NCBI RefSeq assembly: GCF_030034735.1
Contig: NZ_CP125370.1
Span: 2,170,001 to 2,234,000 of the forward strand
Direction: 5' to 3'
DNA: 64,000 nt
DNA from: Paenibacillus sp. RC334
GTDB taxonomy: Bacteria; Bacillota; Bacilli; Paenibacillales; Paenibacillaceae
This document shows positions 37,011 through 45,615 of this stretch, piece after piece; position 1 is the stretch's first letter, and the number at the start of each line of letters is the position of its first letter. A program made the translations under genes and the position numbers. The notes below the pieces were generated by a model. It was not told the origin of the DNA and made no database searches. It was given only the letters and a program-made list of their open reading frames with translations.

Positions 37011-38459
37011 ATGTCGAACGATAAACAGTTTGTCGAGGAAATTACGCCACAGAGCGAAGATTTTTCCCGATGGTACATTGATGTTATTAAAAAGGCAGAG
37101 CTGATGGATTACTCCCCGGTTCGCGGGTGTATTGTGTTCCGTCCCGACGGTTTTGAAATTTGGGAGCATATCAAGGAAGCCATGGATGTGCGTTTCAAAG
37201 AAACAGGTCATCGCAATGCCTATTTTCCGATGTTCATTCCCGAGAGCTTTTTCCAAAAGGAAAAAGAGCATGTCGAAGGGTTTAACCCTGAGCTTCCTTG
37301 GGTAACCGAGGCTGGCGGGGAAAAGCTGGAGGAGCGCCTTGCGATCCGTCCTACTTCAGAGACAATGATCGGTCATATGTACTCCAAATGGATTCAATCC
37401 TATCGTGATCTGCCAGTGCTTATCAACCAATGGGCCAACGTGGTTCGTTGGGAAAAACGCACGCTACCGTTCTTGCGTACAAGTGAGTTTTTGTGGCAGG
37501 AAGGTCATACTGCTCATGAAAATGAGGAAGAAGCACGCGAAGAAACGATGAAAATGCTGGAAGTATACCGCGAGGTTATCGAGGAAGTACTGGCTATCCC
37601 AGTTATTACCGGACAAAAAACGCCTTCTGAAAAATTTGCAGGTGCGAAGGATACATTCTCACTGGAAGCGATGATGAAGGATGGACGTGCGGTGCAAGCG
37701 GGGACTTCTCACTATATGGGAACCAATTTTGCCGTTGCTTTTGATATTAAATACTTGAGCCGAGACAATAACCTGGAATACGCTCATACCACTTCATGGG
37801 GAACAAGTACGCGTCTGATTGGTGCACTGATTATGGTCCATGGGGATGACCGGGGTTTGGCCTTGCCTCCTAAAGTTGCACCTACGCAGGTCATTATGGT
37901 GCCTATCGGGCCGCCTAAGAAGCGTGACGCAGTTATTGCCCGTGCAGATGAACTGTTCGCTGCACTGAAACAAGCGGGTGTACGTGTGAAAATGGACGAC
38001 CGCAGCGATGTGAGTCCAGGTTGGAAGTTTAATGAGTACGAAATGCGTGGTGTACCGGTGCGTCTTGAAATCGGACCTCGTGATATGGAAAACGGTGTTT
38101 GCGTGCTCGTATCCCGTATCAGTGGCGAGAAAAAGATTGTACAGCAGGATAACCTTGTTGAGGAAGTCCATGCGATGCTGGCACAGGTACAGCAGGAAAT
38201 GTTTGATCGTGCCAAGAGCTTTATGGATGAAAACTTCTATTCCGTAGATACGCTGGATGAAATGAAGGCGCTCATGGAAGAAAAACGTGGCTTTACTTTG
38301 GCAGGCTGGTGCGGATCTGTAGAATGTGAAGACAAAGTCAAAGAAGCGACAGGCGCTACAAGCCGTAATATACCTTTCAAAACTACCGAGCAAAAGACCA
38401 CATGTCTGTGCTGCGGCAAACCAGCCAAGCATACTGTAGTGTTCGCACGGGCGTACTAA
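37011..38459 (+). CDS. proS: Prolyl-tRNA synthetase, archaeal/eukaryotic-type
   Basis: ProS charges tRNA-Pro. The 482-aa product is the shorter archaeal/eukaryotic-type enzyme. It opens with ITPQSEDFSRWYIDVIKKAE, lacks the large editing insertion of the roughly 565-aa bacterial type, and has a C-terminal ProS-C domain. That domain carries four cysteines (in GSVECED and TTCLCCGKPA) and ends in tyrosine. The bacterial-type enzyme occupies this slot in B. subtilis, so the gene appears to have been replaced in place. Class II motifs are present (RPTSETMIG, VRWEKRTLPFLRTSEFLWQE). ATG 37011 follows GGGAGG. Confidence 0.97.
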   Translation: MSNDKQFVEEITPQSEDFSRWYIDVIKKAELMDYSPVRGCIVFRPDGFEIWEHIKEAMDVRFKETGHRNAYFPMFIPESFFQKEKEHVEGFNPELPWVTEAGGEKLEERLAIRPTSETMIGHMYSKWIQSYRDLPVLINQWANVVRWEKRTLPFLRTSEFLWQEGHTAHENEEEAREETMKMLEVYREVIEEVLAIPVITGQKTPSEKFAGAKDTFSLEAMMKDGRAVQAGTSHYMGTNFAVAFDIKYLSRDNNLEYAHTTSWGTSTRLIGALIMVHGDDRGLALPPKVAPTQVIMVPIGPPKKRDAVIARADELFAALKQAGVRVKMDDRSDVSPGWKFNEYEMRGVPVRLEIGPRDMENGVCVLVSRISGEKKIVQQDNLVEEVHAMLAQVQQEMFDRAKSFMDENFYSVDTLDEMKALMEEKRGFTLAGWCGSVECEDKVKEATGATSRNIPFKTTEQKTTCLCCGKPAKHTVVFARAY

Positions 38460-38555
38460 TAAAGAAGTAAAGCTATACTACTATACTCACTTCATTCTCT
38501 CCACTAACGAGCATAATTGTAAGAGGTTGCTATGGTGGAGGATTGAGGGGGCTAC

Positions 38556-38600
38556 GAAAAGCTTTTGCGGTCGGAGATGTTTTAGACGCAGAAGCTTTTC
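38556..38600 (+). repeat. Inverted repeat in the polC leader
   Basis: GAAAAGCTTTTGC (38556-38568) pairs with GCAGAAGCTTTTC (38588-38600) over 13 positions with one G-U pair and a 19-base loop. It lies in the 217-base proS-polC gap. No clean T run follows, so it is not a typical terminator; an RNA regulatory or stability element is possible. The rest of this gap shows no gene. Confidence 0.6.
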
Positions 38601-38676
38601 ATGTTTTCAGAATTGTAGATTTGGAATCCGGGGTACGATTAGAGTAGTTAAGTCAATGGAAAACGGGGGGAGAGCC

Positions 38677-41600
38677 ATGGGCGGAGCTGAAGAAAAGAGA
38701 AAACGGCTGGAACTGCTGATGAAGCAGGTAGTGATGCCGGCGGGAGTGGTGGAACCTTATTTCTTGGACGGTTGGATTGAGCAGGTGGAAATAAGCCGTA
38801 CCAATAAGGATTGGAATATTATCATCGCCAAGGAAACACTGGTTCCCGCTCAGGTATATCGGGCCTTCTGTATTCAGGTGCAGGAGAAAATGAACCACAT
38901 CGCTAAAATTACCTTTCGGTTTCGGTATAGTGAGCAGGTTCAGTCTGCGGATATCATCAGTGAATACTGGAAGCTTTTTCTGGAATGGGTGCACCGTGAA
39001 ATCCCATCCGTGAACGGCTGGATGAACCGGGCTGTACATGAGTGGGAAGACGGCCTGTTATTGCTGACGATGAGCGATAGCATGTCACTGGAGCTGGCAC
39101 GCAAAAAGCAGATTGACCAAGCAATCATCAAATTCTACGATAAATATTTTGGTCTCTCGATGCGCATTAAAATCCAGGTGGGAGAAAGTAACCAAGAGGC
39201 TTTGCAGCAGTTCCAAGAGAAAAAGATGCAGGAAGAACGTGAAGTTATTCAGCAGATGATGGAAAGCATGGAATCAGAAATGCCGCCTCTGGATGAAGAG
39301 GAAGGAGATGTACGACTTCAATTTGGCTATGACATCAAGGAGCCGCCTGTTCCGATGCAAGAAATTCAGGATGAAGAGAAGAAAGTCACGTTGCAGGGAA
39401 CGATTTTCGGTCTCGATAGTAAAGAGCTGCGCAATGGAAGTACATTGTTCACCTATTATTTGACCGATTTTAGTGATTCGCTGCAAATGAAAATGTTTGC
39501 CAAAACAAAAGAAGATCTAAAAATTCTCAGCTTGCTGGCTAACGGAAAATGGGTTAAGGTCCGTGGCCGCGTCGAATATGATCGGTTTATGCAAATTCCT
39601 GAGCTGGTTATGATTCCTTCTGATCTGGTAGAGGTGCAGGCTCCTCCTTCCCGTAAAGATAATGCAGAGGAAAAACGGGTTGAGTTTCACCTTCACACAA
39701 AGATGAGCGCGATGGATGCTGTTAGCTCTATTGACCAGTATGTTAAAACAGCCGCCAAGTGGGGGCACAAGGCGATTGCGGTCACTGATCATGGTGGAGT
39801 GCAATGTTATCCCGATGCCGCTAAGGCCGCCAAGAAAAACGGAATTAAAATGATTTATGGTATCGAGGCCAATGTGGTCAACGATGCGGTTGAGGTTGTG
39901 ATGCAGGCACAGCCACTTAATTTGAAAACAGCGACTTATGTCGTTTTTGATATTGAAACCACTGGTCTGTCAGTCACACAAAACAGAATTATTGAGATTG
40001 CTGCTGTCAAAATGCATGAGGGTAAAGAGGTAGAGCGTTATGCTACCTTTGTAAATCCGCATGAGCGTATACCATACAATATCCAGCAACTGACCAACAT
40101 TAACGATGAAATGGTCAAGGATGCACCGGATGTGGAGCCCGTTATGAAGGAGTTTGTGGCTTTTGCTGGCGATGCTGTACTGGTTGCCCATAATGCGCGA
40201 TTTGATGTCGGTTTTATCCAGGCTACGCTTAGGAATATGGGATTGCCTGAGATGACGAACCCGGTACTGGATACACTGGAATTGGCCCGCTTGCTGTTTC
40301 CTACGATGAAAAATCATCGTCTGAACACATTGACTACCAAATACAAGGTTGCGCTCGAAAGCCATCACCGGGCCATTGATGATACAGTTGCGCTAACAGA
40401 AGTGTTGAATGGACTTTTAAATGATGCGGAACAAATTAAAGGTATGAAAGTGCTCGACCGCTTGAACGACTATGTTGGTAAGGATTTATCGACCGTTCGT
40501 CCTTACCACTGCTGCATTTATGCGCTTAATCCGATTGGCAAAAAAAATCTGTACAAGCTGGTTTCAATGTCACATACCGAATATTTTAAGCGTGTCCCTT
40601 CTATTCCTAAATCGAAATTGTCAGAGATGAGAGACGGGCTGCTTATTATTTCAGGTTGCGAAAAGGGAGAGTTTTTCGAGGCAGTTCTGAACAAATCGGA
40701 GGAGGAAGCCGAGGAAATTGCACAGTTTTATGATGTGCTGGAGATCCAACCTTTAACCATGTACATGCATTTGGTGGAAAAACAACTGGTAAGTGGCCCT
40801 GATGCTCTGAAAACGGCAGTTCGTAAAGTATGCGAAATTGGGCGGCGGCTCGATAAGCCCGTTATTGCTACAGGCAATGTTCACTATTTGGAAACGCGTG
40901 ATAAGCTGTACCGTGATATCACGATACATGGAATTACTGGCTTTAGCCCGTTAAAAGATATCCGAAAACCGGATGCGCATTTGCGCACTACAGACGAAAT
41001 GCTGGCAGAATTCGAGTTTCTGGGCGAGGCGAAAGCCTATGAAGTCGTTGTGAAGAATACCAGCGAGTTGGCGGAGCGGTTTGAGGAACTGGAGCTGTTC
41101 CCTGACAAGCTGTTCACGCCTTTGCTGGATGGGGCAGACGAGGAAATCCGCAATACTTGCTACGAAACGGCTAAATCCATTTATGGTGAGGAATTACCCG
41201 AGGTGGTCGTAGCCCGTCTTGAAAAAGAACTGGAGCCGATTATTAAATACGGTTTCTCTGCCAACTATCTCATTTCCGAGCGACTGGTTAAAAAGTCCAA
41301 TCAGGATGGATACCTGGTAGGTTCGCGGGGTTCTGTTGGATCTTCTGTGGTCGCTACCTTCCTTGGTATTTCCGAGGTTAATCCACTACCTGCACATTAT
41401 ATTTGTGGTAATCCTGAATGTAGACATAGCGAATGGATTTTGGATGGCAGTGTGCCGAGCGGATTTGACTTGCCTGACAAAAACTGTCCGAAATGCGGTG
41501 GCAAGCTGAAGGGTGAGGGACAGGATATTCCGTTTGAAACGTTCCTGGGGTTTAAGGGAGATAAAGTTCCCGATATTGACTTGAACTTCTCCGGGGAATA

Positions 41601-42993
41601 TCAGCCAGTCGCACATAACTATACGAAAGTACTGTTTGGTGAGAAAAGCGTATTCCGTGCTGGAACCATCGGTACGGTTGCAGAAAAAACGGCCTTCGGC
41701 TTTGCGAAGAAATATGAAGAGGCGCATCATAAAAAATGGCGTGGGGCCGAATTAAACAGGCTGGCTTCCGGCTGTACGGGCGTTAAACGCAGCACCGGAC
41801 AGCATCCGGGCGGGATCGTCGTCGTTCCGGATTATATTGAGGTCGAGGACATTACGCCGGTACAATTCCCGGCTGATGATACAAGCTCGGAATGGAAAAC
41901 GACGCATTTTGATTATCATGCTTTTGATGCGAACTTACTCAAGCTCGATATTCTGGGCCATGATGATCCGACCATGATGAGAATGCTTCAGGATTTGACT
42001 GGAGTCGACCCAACGACGATTCCGATGAATGATCCGAAGGTTATGAGTATGTTCAATTCCACGGAGGCGCTTGGCGTATCGCCGCAGCAGATCCGTACTC
42101 CTGTCGCAACCTACGGTGTACCCGAGATGGGAACCAAGTTTGTACGTCAGATGCTAGTGGAATCACAGCCGAGTTCTTTTGCCGATTTGCTACAAATATC
42201 GGGTCTGTCCCATGGTACGGGCGTATGGTTGGGGAACGCGCAGGATTTGATCAAAAACAATACCTGCAACATCAAGACCGTAATCGGTTGCCGGGATGAT
42301 ATCATGCTATTCCTGATTTATAAGGCGGGGATGGATGCAGGTCTGGCCTTTAAAATTACGGAGAGCGTGCGTAAAGGTAAGGGGCTTAGTGCGGAATGGA
42401 TCGAGGAAATGAAAAAATGCAAGGTGCCACAATGGTACATTGATTCCTGCCTCAAGATCCAGTACATGTTTCCAAAGGCCCATGCCGCAGCCTATGTTAT
42501 TTCAGCAGTGCGGACCGCCTATTTCAAGCTGTATCATCCGATTGAATATTATGCGACCTATTTCTCGGTACGCGCAGCCGATTTTGATATTGAACTGTGT
42601 TGTCAGGGGTATGATGCCATCGCGCGAAAAATTGTCGAAATCGAGCAGCTCGGTTTTCAGGCTCCACCAAAGGAAAAAGGAATGCTTCCGATCCTGGAAA
42701 TGGCGCTGGAAATGACGGCTCGCGGCTTCAGTTTCAAGACGATTGATTTGTACCGTTCCGAGGGCACTCGCTTCAAGGTAGACGGAGATTCACTCATTCC
42801 GCCGTTCGGAGCGCTTCAGGGGATTGGGGAAAACGCGGCACGTAACATCGCAGTCTCCCGTGAACAGGGTGAATTTTTGTCTGTCGAGGATTTTCAGCAA
42901 AAATCGAAGGCTAGTAAAACGATTGTCGAAATGCTGTCCCAGATGGGCTGTTTCCGTGGACTGCCGGAGAGTAATCAGCTGTCTCTGTTTTAA
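38677..42993 (+). CDS. polC: DNA polymerase III alpha subunit, PolC type
   Basis: PolC is the main replicative polymerase of Firmicutes and includes its own proofreading exonuclease. The product is 1438 aa, matching the B. subtilis length. In order it has an N-terminal domain, an OB-fold (about 235-330), a PHP domain split by a DEDDh exonuclease (FDIETTGLS near residue 425), and a zinc-binding module (CGNPECRHS and CPKCGGK, about 910-945). The polymerase core contains VPDIDLNFSGEYQP, followed by a helix-hairpin-helix region. ATG 38677 directly follows GGGGGGAGAG; ATG 38656 is possible. The upstream frame to 38527 crosses the inverted repeat and is not supported. Confidence 0.98.
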   Translation: MGGAEEKRKRLELLMKQVVMPAGVVEPYFLDGWIEQVEISRTNKDWNIIIAKETLVPAQVYRAFCIQVQEKMNHIAKITFRFRYSEQVQSADIISEYWKLFLEWVHREIPSVNGWMNRAVHEWEDGLLLLTMSDSMSLELARKKQIDQAIIKFYDKYFGLSMRIKIQVGESNQEALQQFQEKKMQEEREVIQQMMESMESEMPPLDEEEGDVRLQFGYDIKEPPVPMQEIQDEEKKVTLQGTIFGLDSKELRNGSTLFTYYLTDFSDSLQMKMFAKTKEDLKILSLLANGKWVKVRGRVEYDRFMQIPELVMIPSDLVEVQAPPSRKDNAEEKRVEFHLHTKMSAMDAVSSIDQYVKTAAKWGHKAIAVTDHGGVQCYPDAAKAAKKNGIKMIYGIEANVVNDAVEVVMQAQPLNLKTATYVVFDIETTGLSVTQNRIIEIAAVKMHEGKEVERYATFVNPHERIPYNIQQLTNINDEMVKDAPDVEPVMKEFVAFAGDAVLVAHNARFDVGFIQATLRNMGLPEMTNPVLDTLELARLLFPTMKNHRLNTLTTKYKVALESHHRAIDDTVALTEVLNGLLNDAEQIKGMKVLDRLNDYVGKDLSTVRPYHCCIYALNPIGKKNLYKLVSMSHTEYFKRVPSIPKSKLSEMRDGLLIISGCEKGEFFEAVLNKSEEEAEEIAQFYDVLEIQPLTMYMHLVEKQLVSGPDALKTAVRKVCEIGRRLDKPVIATGNVHYLETRDKLYRDITIHGITGFSPLKDIRKPDAHLRTTDEMLAEFEFLGEAKAYEVVVKNTSELAERFEELELFPDKLFTPLLDGADEEIRNTCYETAKSIYGEELPEVVVARLEKELEPIIKYGFSANYLISERLVKKSNQDGYLVGSRGSVGSSVVATFLGISEVNPLPAHYICGNPECRHSEWILDGSVPSGFDLPDKNCPKCGGKLKGEGQDIPFETFLGFKGDKVPDIDLNFSGEYQPVAHNYTKVLFGEKSVFRAGTIGTVAEKTAFGFAKKYEEAHHKKWRGAELNRLASGCTGVKRSTGQHPGGIVVVPDYIEVEDITPVQFPADDTSSEWKTTHFDYHAFDANLLKLDILGHDDPTMMRMLQDLTGVDPTTIPMNDPKVMSMFNSTEALGVSPQQIRTPVATYGVPEMGTKFVRQMLVESQPSSFADLLQISGLSHGTGVWLGNAQDLIKNNTCNIKTVIGCRDDIMLFLIYKAGMDAGLAFKITESVRKGKGLSAEWIEEMKKCKVPQWYIDSCLKIQYMFPKAHAAAYVISAVRTAYFKLYHPIEYYATYFSVRAADFDIELCCQGYDAIARKIVEIEQLGFQAPPKEKGMLPILEMALEMTARGFSFKTIDLYRSEGTRFKVDGDSLIPPFGALQGIGENAARNIAVSREQGEFLSVEDFQQKSKASKTIVEMLSQMGCFRGLPESNQLSLF

Positions 42994-43022
42994 TTGGAAT
43001 CCCAGTAGTCAAGCTCTGGCAC

Positions 43023-43051
43023 TTGTCACATAACTACGGTTATGTTATAAT
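43023..43051 (+). promoter_or_regulatory. Sigma-A promoter of the rimP-nusA-infB operon
   Basis: TTGTCA (43023-43028) and a perfect TATAAT (43046-43051) are 17 bases apart. The spacer holds a perfect inverted repeat, ACATAAC (43028-43034) and GTTATGT (43039-43045), which could be an operator or chance. The promoter lies in the 312-base gap between polC and rimP. Confidence 0.85.
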
Positions 43052-43084
43052 TTTTTTGGTAATCATGGAGATAAAACCGTTGCT

Positions 43085-43269
43085 TAAAGAGTGGGGAAAC
43101 CCACTCTTTACTGTTTGATATACAGTTACAACGTGAAAAGACGATTTTTGGGCAGGAACCGGTACGCCGGTTTATTTGCAGTGAGCCCAAAATGAACATT
43201 ACATCAAATGAAAATGGAAAATGCCGGTGATGGAGAAGCATTGTCCATGGCAATGGGGCGTCTCTTTTT
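43085..43269 (+). promoter_or_regulatory. Structured leader RNA of the rimP-nusA operon with attenuator
   Basis: Three folded elements follow the promoter. The first is an 11-bp stem (43085-43110) with AAAGAGTGGG/CCCACTCTTT and a GAAA loop. The second is a compound hairpin, TTTTGGGC (43146-43153) with GCCCAAAA (43185-43192), enclosing AACCGG/CCGGTT with a TACG loop. The third is terminator-like: GAGA (43233-43236) with TCTC (43261-43264) around CATTG/CAATG, then TTTTT (43265-43269). In B. subtilis the ylxS(rimP)-nusA leader is known to be controlled by NusA-dependent termination; equivalence here is inferred. Confidence 0.65.
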
Positions 43270-43305
43270 CACCACAGGAAAGTTTACTTTTGGAGGTTAT
43301 AATCT

Positions 43306-43767
43306 TTGAGCACACCAAAGATCAAGTCAGTAGTAGAAGAAATGGCCCAACCTTACCTCGATGAGCATGGTTTTGAACTGGTCGATGTCGAGTATGTCAA
43401 AGAGGGCAGCAATTGGTTTCTTCGCGTTTTTGTAGACAAAGACGGGGGAATTGATCTGGACGACTGTAGTATGATCAGTGAATACCTGGGTCAAAAGCTG
43501 GACGAAAATGACCCTGTTTCTACAGCGTATTTTCTGGAAGTGTCTTCACCAGGCGCTGAAAGACCGCTGAAAAAAGCGGAAGACGTAACCAAAGCGGTAG
43601 GCAAAAATGTATTCGTTACTACATACGAGCCGATCAACGGCCTGAAGGAATTTGAAGGTCGTTTGCTTTCTTTTGAAGATGGGGAACTTACTGTTCAGAG
43701 CGGACAAAAGAAGCATGCCATACCTTATGACAAGGTGGCTGGAGCTAGGCTCGCGATCATATTTTAA
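43306..43767 (+). CDS. rimP: Ribosome maturation factor RimP
   Basis: RimP assists 30S subunit maturation. The 153-aa product has the two-domain family pattern: VEEMAQPYLDEHGFELVDVE and EGSNWFLRVFVDKDGGIDLD, then LEVSSPGAERPLKKAEDV and a C-terminal SH3-like domain ending DKVAGARLAIIF. TTG 43306 follows TGGAGGTT. B. subtilis calls this gene ylxS. It heads the nusA operon. Confidence 0.97.
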   Translation: MSTPKIKSVVEEMAQPYLDEHGFELVDVEYVKEGSNWFLRVFVDKDGGIDLDDCSMISEYLGQKLDENDPVSTAYFLEVSSPGAERPLKKAEDVTKAVGKNVFVTTYEPINGLKEFEGRLLSFEDGELTVQSGQKKHAIPYDKVAGARLAIIF

Positions 43768-43868
43768 TTCGGATTTGACCGTTGCTGTTTGACATGTACT
43801 TCATGTTTTTTTGCCTCGTGTGCCGACCAGGACGCAGGTGCATCATTTGAAAGGGGGAGCAGTAATCC

Positions 43869-44966
43869 ATGAGTATGGATTTTATTGAAGCAATGAACGA
43901 GTTGGAACGGGAAAAGGGGATCAGCAAGGATGTGCTGTTTGAGGCCATTGAAGCAGCCTTGATTTCCAGCTACAAACGGAATTTCAACACCGCACAAAAC
44001 GTGCGTGTCGATATGAACCGCAACTCGGGTGTCATTAAGGTATATGCCCGCAAGCTGATCGTTGAGGAGGTATTGGATCCTCGCACCGAGATTTCGTTGC
44101 CAGCAGCCCGTGAGATTAACCCGCATTTTCAGCTGGAGGATATTGCTGAGATTGAAGTTACTCCTCGTGATTTTGGACGGATTGCCGCACAAACAGCGAA
44201 GCAGGTCGTAACCCAACGTATCCGTGAAGCGGAGCGGGGATTGATCTACAACAAGTTTGTGGACAAGGAAGAGGATATTGTAACAGGGACCGTACAACGT
44301 CAGGACCCGCGTAATATTTATATTGACCTGGGTAAGGTGGAGGCGGTTCTCCCGTTGGGCGAGTTGATGCCTAATGAGAAATTCAGTCATCTGGACCGGA
44401 TTAAGGCTTATATTACCAAGGTAGAGAATACGACCAAAGGGCCTCAAATCATGTTGTCCCGCTCACATCCAGGTCTGCTTAAGCGTTTGTTCGAACTCGA
44501 GGTGCCGGAAATTTTTGACGGTGTCGTTGAGATTCGTTCTGTAGCGCGTGAAGCAGGCTTCCGTTCTAAAATCGCAGTTCATTCCCGCAATGCCGAGGTA
44601 GATCCGGTCGGTTCTTGTGTAGGACCGAGAGGAACGCGGGTGCAGACGATTGTGAATGAGTTGCGTGGTGAAAAAATCGACATTGTGCGTTATTCCGATA
44701 ATGTTGACGAATATGTGGCTAATGCGCTGAGCCCGTCCAAGGTGCTTGAGGTGCAGGTGTTTGAAGAAGAAAAAATGGCGCGTGTCATCGTGCCTGATTA
44801 CCAGCTTTCTCTGGCCATTGGTATCAAAGGGCAAAATGCCCGCCTTGCTGCCAAGCTCACTGGCTGGAAAATTGATATCAAGAGCGAAACGCAGGCGGAG
44901 GAAGAACTCGGCAGACCGAGAACATCCACCGATGAAATGCATCAGGATTCCGTTTCTGTAGATTAA
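43869..44966 (+). CDS. nusA: Transcription termination/antitermination factor NusA
   Basis: NusA binds RNA polymerase and modulates pausing, termination and antitermination. The 365-aa product has an N-terminal polymerase-binding domain (about 1-125), an S1 domain (about 135-200) and two KH domains ([20 protein letters not shown], then [20 protein letters not shown] and [20 protein letters not shown]). It is the short Gram-positive form without C-terminal acidic repeats. AAAGGGGG precedes ATG 43869. Confidence 0.98.
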   Translation: MSMDFIEAMNELEREKGISKDVLFEAIEAALISSYKRNFNTAQNVRVDMNRNSGVIKVYARKLIVEEVLDPRTEISLPAAREINPHFQLEDIAEIEVTPRDFGRIAAQTAKQVVTQRIREAERGLIYNKFVDKEEDIVTGTVQRQDPRNIYIDLGKVEAVLPLGELMPNEKFSHLDRIKAYITKVENTTKGPQIMLSRSHPGLLKRLFELEVPEIFDGVVEIRSVAREAGFRSKIAVHSRNAEVDPVGSCVGPRGTRVQTIVNELRGEKIDIVRYSDNVDEYVANALSPSKVLEVQVFEEEKMARVIVPDYQLSLAIGIKGQNARLAAKLTGWKIDIKSETQAEEELGRPRTSTDEMHQDSVSVD

Positions 44967-44990
44967 ACGGGAGTGTAGGGGGGTTAATGC

Positions 44991-45299
44991 ATGAAACAGA
45001 GAAAGGTACCTTTGCGCAAGTGTGTGGCCTGTCATGAAATGATGCCTAAGAAGCAGTTGATCCGTGTCGTCAAAACCCCTGAAGACGAAGTGCTGATTGA
45101 CTTGACAGGCAAAAAGTCGGGACGCGGCGCTTACTTGTGCGGCAAAGCCGCCTGCTTCAAGCTTGCTCAAAAAAGCAAGGCACTGGATCGGGCATTGAAG
45201 CACTCGGTTCATCCTGATATTTATGAGCAGCTAAGTCGTGATTTTGCTGCCGTCGAGGAAGAATTCCTGGCGGCACAAGGCAGCGTGCATGATGAATAA
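44991..45299 (+). CDS. ylxR: YlxR family RNA-binding protein (DUF448)
   Basis: The 102-aa basic protein has the YlxR signature: VPLRKCVACHEMMPKKQLIR, then GRGAYLCGKAACFKLAQK. The fold is known to be RNA-binding-like. It has been reported as a nucleoid- or RNase P-associated regulator in some bacteria, but its role is not settled. Conserved position between nusA and the L7Ae-like gene supports the call. Confidence 0.95.
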   Translation: MKQRKVPLRKCVACHEMMPKKQLIRVVKTPEDEVLIDLTGKKSGRGAYLCGKAACFKLAQKSKALDRALKHSVHPDIYEQLSRDFAAVEEEFLAAQGSVHDE

Positions 45300-45615
45300 G
45301 GCGCTGTCTGGATTGGGCCTTGCCATGAGAGCTGGCAAGCTGCTAACAGGTGATGAGATCGTTTTTAAAGCGATCAGGTCTTCAGAAGCCAAGCTGGTCA
45401 TTCTTGCGAAAGATGCTTCAATGAATACTCAAAAGAAATTCCGCGACAAATGCGGGACGTACAAAATCCCCTTATTGATAGGATTTGACCGGGAAAGCTT
45501 GGGAAGCAGCATCGGCAAGCCTGAACGGGTTGTGCTGGCTGTGACGGATCAAGGATTCGCGAAATTGATCAAGAAACATGCGGGGATAATGTCGGAGGTG
45601 GAGTATATTGAGTAA
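45289..45615 (+). CDS. ylxQ: L7Ae family ribosomal protein YlxQ
   Basis: This 108-aa protein belongs to the L7Ae/L30e kink-turn RNA-binding family (B. subtilis YlxQ, also RplGA). It has [37 protein letters not shown] and an [13 protein letters not shown] segment. The start is within the ylxR 3' end: ATG 45289 or ATG 45292, with AAGG upstream. The frame opens earlier inside ylxR. It overlaps infB by eight bases. Confidence 0.94.
   Translation: MMNKALSGLGLAMRAGKLLTGDEIVFKAIRSSEAKLVILAKDASMNTQKKFRDKCGTYKIPLLIGFDRESLGSSIGKPERVVLAVTDQGFAKLIKKHAGIMSEVEYIE

Noticed and set aside
38527..38676. N-terminal extension of PolC
   Set aside because: The extra residues are Cys/Arg/Phe-rich, cross the inverted repeat and lack a ribosome binding site; ATG 38677 gives the usual family length.
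43768..43868. Small ACATG/CATGT hairpin with a T run between rimP and nusA as a terminator
   Set aside because: The stem has only five mostly A-T pairs, too weak to call; rimP and nusA are expected to be co-transcribed.
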